The notes beneath the pieces were generated by a model that did not search any database, was not told the DNA's origin, and saw only the letters and a program-made list of their open reading frames with translations. From the NCBI RefSeq assembly GCF_000819565.1, contig NZ_CP004393.1, positions 3,410,001 through 3,474,000 on the forward strand: DNA of 64,000 nt, read 5' to 3'. Numbering within the stretch: position 1 is the stretch's first letter; each line of letters starts with the position of its first letter. The position numbers and the translations under genes are program-made. Below are positions 60,059 through 64,000 of this stretch, piece by piece. The stretch is from Celeribacter indicus. GTDB lineage: Bacteria; Pseudomonadota; Alphaproteobacteria; Rhodobacterales; Rhodobacteraceae.

Positions 60059-60091
60059 CGCCCGTCCGCGGAGGGGCGTTTTCCCTTTTTT
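60059..60091 (+). terminator. Intrinsic terminator of pyrCE
   Basis: CGCCC (60059-60063) with GGGCG (60074-60078) and an inner TCC/GGA pair form a hairpin, followed by TTTTCCCTTTTTT. A run of ten C precedes it at 60029-60038. Confidence 0.75.
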
Positions 60092-60235
60092 CCCGATCGC
60101 TTAGCCCGCGGTGCGGCGGTGCGGCGGGACTATCCACAGGTTATACATTTTGAAAGGCGCCCCGGAGGGGGGTATGGAAGGCAAGTCCGCGGGCAGGCAG
60201 CGACTCGCGGCGTGAAACGTGAGGACAGACGAGCC

Positions 60236-61765
60236 ATGAGCGATATCGCGACATTGCAGAACGCCCGCGACGGCAAGTCCGGCGAGGCGACGGAGGGACA
60301 ATCCCTGATTGCCTCCTATGCGGGGGCGGTGCCGCATAACATCGAGGCCGAGCAGCAGCTTCTCGGCGCGCTCCTGACCAATAACGACGTGTTCGACAAG
60401 ATCGCCTCGATCATCTCGCCGGATCATTTCTTCGATCCGGTGCACAAGGATATCTACGAACGTGCGCAGGAGCGGATCCAGAAGAACATGCTGGCCTCGC
60501 CCGTGACGCTGAAGGCCTATATGGAGGATCACGAGGGGCTCAGGGAGCTGGGCGGACCGGCCTATCTCGCCCGGCTCGCGGCCTCCGCGATCTCCACCTA
60601 TGCGGTGCGCGACTATGCGCAGCTGATCTATGACCTCTACCTGCGCCGCCAACTCATCGAGGTCGGCAACGAGATCGCGGGGGCCGCCGCCTCGGGCGCG
60701 GACGACCGCGATCCGGCCGAACAGATCGTCGCCGCCGAACAGAAGCTCTATGCGCTCGCCGAACAGGGCAAGGGAGAGACCGGCTTCACCTCCTTCCTCT
60801 CGGCGGTGACCCAGGCGGTGATGAATGCCAATGCCGCCTACGAGCGCGGCGGCGGCATGGCCGGGATCGCGACCCAGCTCATCGACCTCGACCGCAAGAT
60901 GGGCGGGCTGCACAAGTCCGACCTCATCATCCTCGCCGGCCGTCCCTCGATGGGGAAGACCTCGCTGGCGACCAACATCGCCTTCAACATCGCGAAGGCC
61001 TATCGCAAGGGCACCCTGCCCGACGGGCGACAGGGCGCGGTGGAGGGCGGCGTGGTCGGCTTCTACTCGCTCGAGATGAGCGCCGAACAGCTCGCCGCCC
61101 GGATCCTTGCCGAGGCGTCGGAAATCTCCTCGCACAAGATCCGCCAGGGCGACATGGACGAGACGGAATTCCGTCGCTTCGTCGATGCCGCGAAGGCGCT
61201 CGAAAGCTGCCCGCTCTATATCGACGACACGCCCTCCATCCCGATCTCCCAACTCGCCGCCCGCGCCCGGCGCCTGCAACGGACCCACGGGCTCGACCTT
61301 CTGATCGTGGACTATCTCCAGCTCGTGCGCGGCACCTCGCGCACCGAGGGCAACCGGGTGCAGGAGATCGGCGAGATCTCCATGGGGCTGAAGGCCATCG
61401 CCAAGGAGCTCAACATCCCGGTGATTGCGCTGTCACAGCTCTCCCGGACGGTGGAAAGCCGCGACGACAAGCGCCCGCAGCTCTCCGACCTGCGCGAATC
61501 CGGCTCGATCGAGCAGGACGCGGACGTGGTGATGTTCGTCTACCGCGGCGAATATTACAAAGAGCGGGAGAAACCCGACGACGACAATCTCGAGGCGATG
61601 GAGAAATGGATGGCGGACATGGAACGCCTGCACGGCAAGGCCGAGGTGATCCTCGGCAAGCAGCGCCACGGCCCCATCGGCACGGTCGAGCTGTCCTTCG
61701 AGGCGCAATTTACCCGCTTCGGCAACCTCGCCCGCGAGGACCAGGGCTACAGCCCCGACTACTGA
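60236..61765 (+). CDS. dnaB: Replicative DNA helicase DnaB
   Basis: 509-residue hexameric helicase. N-terminal domain (about 25-130, [16 protein letters not shown]); Walker [11 protein letters not shown] near 238-247; Walker [13 protein letters not shown]; the DnaB C-motif [17 protein letters not shown] and arginine finger region [16 protein letters not shown]. No intein. The ATG at 60236 is preceded by GAGGA. Confidence 0.97.
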   Translation: MSDIATLQNARDGKSGEATEGQSLIASYAGAVPHNIEAEQQLLGALLTNNDVFDKIASIISPDHFFDPVHKDIYERAQERIQKNMLASPVTLKAYMEDHEGLRELGGPAYLARLAASAISTYAVRDYAQLIYDLYLRRQLIEVGNEIAGAAASGADDRDPAEQIVAAEQKLYALAEQGKGETGFTSFLSAVTQAVMNANAAYERGGGMAGIATQLIDLDRKMGGLHKSDLIILAGRPSMGKTSLATNIAFNIAKAYRKGTLPDGRQGAVEGGVVGFYSLEMSAEQLAARILAEASEISSHKIRQGDMDETEFRRFVDAAKALESCPLYIDDTPSIPISQLAARARRLQRTHGLDLLIVDYLQLVRGTSRTEGNRVQEIGEISMGLKAIAKELNIPVIALSQLSRTVESRDDKRPQLSDLRESGSIEQDADVVMFVYRGEYYKEREKPDDDNLEAMEKWMADMERLHGKAEVILGKQRHGPIGTVELSFEAQFTRFGNLAREDQGYSPDY

Positions 61766-61859
61766 TCGCCGGCGCGGAAAGGCAACCCCCGGAAAAGGAA
61801 CGAAACCTGTGCGGCGCTTTGGGCTTGCACCGCGCCGCCTGCGGGGTCAAAAGACAGCC

Positions 61860-62900
61860 ATGGGAACATCCATTCTTCATATCGACCTGACCGCGCTCGC
61901 CGACAACTGGCGCGCCCTCGACCGCCGCTCCGGCACCGGGACGGAAACCGCCGCGGTGGTGAAGGCGAATGCCTACGGGCTCGGCCTCGGCAAGGCGGCG
62001 CGCGCGCTGCAAAAGGCGGGGGCGAACAGCTTCTTCGTCGCCACCGCCGAGGAAGGCGTCGAACTGCGCCAGGCCGTCGGCCCCTCGCCCTGGATCGGCG
62101 TGCTCGGCGGCCACATGGCGGGCGACACCGACATGATGGCCGACATGGCGCTCGTCCCGATGCTCAATTCCCTCGACCAGATCACCCGCCATTTCGAGGC
62201 GCTTCCCGGCGCGGGCTTCGGCATCCAGCTCGACAGCGGGATGAACCGGCTCGGGCTCGAGCCCTCCGAATGGGACGCGGTGCGCGACCTGGTGATGAAG
62301 GCCAAGCCGGACCTCTTGATGAGCCATCTCGCCTGCGCCGACGAGCCCGACCACCCGATGAACGAACAGCAGCGCACGGCCTTTTGCGCGATGACCGACG
62401 GCCTGCCGGTGCGCCGCTCGCTCGCGGCGACGGGGGGCGTGCTGCTCGGCCCGGCCTATCACTTCGACGTGGTCCGCGCCGGGATCGGCATGTATGGCGG
62501 CCTGCCCTTCGAGGAGGCGAGGCCCGTCGTGCGCGTGGAATGTCCGGTCATCCAGGCCCGCGACGTGGCCGCCGGCGAAACCGTGGGCTACGGGAACACC
62601 TGGACCGCCGAGGCGCCCGCGCGCATCGCCACCGTTTCGGCAGGCTACGGCGACGGCATCACGCGGCATATCTCCGGCAAGGCGATGATGTTCGACGGCA
62701 CCACCCCCTGCCCGCTGGTCGGCCGGGTCTCGATGGACCTGATCACGGTGGACATCACCCATCTCGACCATGTCCCGCGCTCGCTCGACCTGCTCTGCGC
62801 GCATCAGACGGTGGACGATCTCGCCCAGATCGCGGGCACGATCGGCTACGAGATCCTCACCTCCCTCGGGCGCCGCTACCAGCGGCGGTATCTCGGATGA
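61860..62900 (+). CDS. alr: Alanine racemase
   Basis: 346-residue PLP enzyme making D-alanine for peptidoglycan. PLP lysine Lys35 ([10 protein letters not shown]), catalytic Tyr263 (VSAGYGDG). It follows dnaB after 94 bases. The stop overlaps the ATG of the permease gene by four bases, tying cell-wall and envelope-lipid genes together. Confidence 0.95.
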   Translation: MGTSILHIDLTALADNWRALDRRSGTGTETAAVVKANAYGLGLGKAARALQKAGANSFFVATAEEGVELRQAVGPSPWIGVLGGHMAGDTDMMADMALVPMLNSLDQITRHFEALPGAGFGIQLDSGMNRLGLEPSEWDAVRDLVMKAKPDLLMSHLACADEPDHPMNEQQRTAFCAMTDGLPVRRSLAATGGVLLGPAYHFDVVRAGIGMYGGLPFEEARPVVRVECPVIQARDVAAGETVGYGNTWTAEAPARIATVSAGYGDGITRHISGKAMMFDGTTPCPLVGRVSMDLITVDITHLDHVPRSLDLLCAHQTVDDLAQIAGTIGYEILTSLGRRYQRRYLG

Positions 62901-63682
62901 AGCTCCTCGCGCGCCTCCTCGCCGCCCTCGGGCGGGCCGTGCTCTCCGCTCTCGCGTCGATGGGGCGGGTGACGATCTTTGCGCTGGCGACGCTGCGCCA
63001 TATCCTCACCCCGCCGATCTACATGCGCGAGATCCTCCATGCGCTCCTGCATGTGGGCTACCTCTCGCTCCCCGTCGTCGGCCTGACCGCCGTCTTCACC
63101 GGCGGGGCGCTCGCGCTCCAGATCTATGCCGGCGGCTCGCGCTTTTCCGCCGAACAGGTCGTGCCGCAGATCGTGGCCCTCGGCGTGGTGCGCGAACTCG
63201 GGCCGGTGATGGTCGGGCTGATGATGGCCGCGCGCGTCACCTCCTCCATCGCCGCGGAGATCGCGACGATGAAGGTCACCGAACAGATCGACGCGCTCGT
63301 GACCCTCTCCACCCATCCGATGAAATACCTGACCGCCCCGCGCGTCTTCGCCGGCCTCGTGACCGTGCCGCTGCTGGTGGCGGTGGGCGACGTGATCGGG
63401 GTGTTCGGCGGCTGGTTCGTCTCCACCCAGTCGCTCGGCTTCAACTCCGCCACCTACCTCAAGAACACCATCAATTTCCTCGAGAGCTCCGACATCGTCT
63501 CCTCCCTCGTGAAGGGCGCGGCCTTCGGCACGATCGCGACCCTCATGGGCTGCTATTACGGCATGCAGTCGGGCCGCGGGGCGCAGGGTGTCGGGCAGGC
63601 CACGAAAAGCTCGGTGGTCGCCTCCGCCGTGCTGATCCTCGCGGCGAACTTCCTTCTCACACAGGCCTTCTTCGCGACATGA
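62897..63682 (+). CDS. mlaE: MlaE-family ABC transporter permease
   Basis: 261-residue inner-membrane permease of phospholipid transport. The MlaE signature [23 protein letters not shown] and [12 protein letters not shown] are present; five to six hydrophobic segments. Four-base overlaps (ATGA) with alr before it and the ATPase gene after it. The MCE-domain partner should lie beyond the window. Confidence 0.93.
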   Translation: MKLLARLLAALGRAVLSALASMGRVTIFALATLRHILTPPIYMREILHALLHVGYLSLPVVGLTAVFTGGALALQIYAGGSRFSAEQVVPQIVALGVVRELGPVMVGLMMAARVTSSIAAEIATMKVTEQIDALVTLSTHPMKYLTAPRVFAGLVTVPLLVAVGDVIGVFGGWFVSTQSLGFNSATYLKNTINFLESSDIVSSLVKGAAFGTIATLMGCYYGMQSGRGAQGVGQATKSSVVASAVLILAANFLLTQAFFAT

Positions 63683-64000
63683 TCGAACTCCGGGACGTGC
63701 ATAAATCCTTCGGTCCGAAGGACATCCTGCGGGGCGTCAACCTCGGCGTCGCCAAGGGCGAAAGCTGTGTCATCATCGGCGGATCGGGCACCGGGAAATC
63801 GGTGATGCTGAAATGTATCCTCGGCCTGATCACCCCCGACAGCGGCACGATCCTCGTGGATGGCGAGGACGTGACGCGGACCGGCGACCGCGACGCCTTC
63901 CTCGCGCGCTTCGGCATGCTGTTCCAGGGATCGGCGCTGTTCGACAGCCTGCCGGTCTGGCAGAACGTCGCCTTCCGCCTGCTGCGCGGCTCGCTCAAGC
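63679..64000 (+). CDS. mlaF: MlaF-type ABC transporter ATPase (3' end outside window)
   Basis: The first 107 codons are visible. [20 protein letters not shown] and the Walker A GGSGTGKSVMLKCILGL match MlaF; the Q-loop FGMLFQGSALFDSLPVWQNV is the phospholipid-transporter type. Coupled to the permease by an ATGA overlap. The signature motif and Walker B are beyond the edge. Confidence 0.92.
   Translation, partial: MIELRDVHKSFGPKDILRGVNLGVAKGESCVIIGGSGTGKSVMLKCILGLITPDSGTILVDGEDVTRTGDRDAFLARFGMLFQGSALFDSLPVWQNVAFRLLRGSLK

Noticed and set aside
60122..60150. DnaA-box-like CTATCCACA upstream of dnaB
   Set aside because: One mismatch to the consensus, single copy, no AT-rich unwinding region or repeat cluster; not enough for an origin.

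Overview
The window is very GC-rich and densely coded. It reads as the chromosome of a member of the Rhodobacterales (Paracoccaceae, Alphaproteobacteria). The evidence is a PccR-type propionyl-CoA regulator beside pccB/pccA/scpA, HdaA, a GapR/DUF2312 protein, DUF3572, DUF2937 and DUF6497-type proteins, a short INS-less prolyl-tRNA synthetase and a perfect CtrA-type box. No rRNA, CRISPR array, transposase or integrase was found. Species assignment is not possible from the text alone.

Layout. 1-3.1 kb: leftward amine dehydrogenase operon (heavy chain-mauE-mauD, cut by the edge) with a divergent AraC-type regulator. 3.1-8.7 kb: peptidase T, a c-di-GMP pair (H-NOX-fold protein plus HNOBA-GGDEF cyclase), a HAD phosphatase with DUF3572, and a PleD-like cyclase. 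8.8-11 kb: ECF sigma module (EF-hand protein, sigma factor, small membrane protein, periplasmic metal-sensor-like protein). 11.2-15.6 kb: DUF983, queC behind a preQ1-I riboswitch, PPK2, parE. 16-27.9 kb: APH-fold kinase, lolD and the Lol permease, proS, PerM-type exporter, hdaA, ppx, nuclease, J-domain protein, GNAT and VOC proteins. 28-42 kb: nhaA, then the propionyl-CoA block scpA, pccA, pccB and pccR with interspersed small conserved genes. 42-43.5 kb: tRNA-Asp, tRNA-Asp, tRNA-Val cluster split by a 1-kb hicAB element. 43.5-52 kb: nuclease, FbpB-like permease, katG, gapR and hypotheticals. 52-58.1 kb: urease operon ureDAB-lprI-C and ureEFG. 58.2-64 kb: pyrC, pyrE, dnaB, alr and an MlaE/MlaF-type transporter cut by the right edge.

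How the genes work together. PccA and PccB carboxylate propionyl-CoA and ScpA isomerises the methylmalonyl-CoA to succinyl-CoA. PccR probably controls the set through TTTGCAAA elements, seen in front of both pccB and pccR. The amine dehydrogenase and urease both release ammonia. PPK2 and Ppx handle polyphosphate; a ppk1 gene, which I would expect between hdaA and ppx, is absent there.

Most interesting points: (1) an H-NOX-fold protein that has lost the heme-ligating histidine and the YxSxR motif but is still translationally coupled to its HNOBA-GGDEF partner; (2) an integrase-less 1029-bp hicAB element flanked by 44-bp perfect repeats of the tRNA-Val 3' half; (3) a near-textbook preQ1-I riboswitch in front of queC; (4) a CtrA box in front of a secreted nuclease; (5) tandem 12-base repeats and an OxyR-like site upstream of katG.
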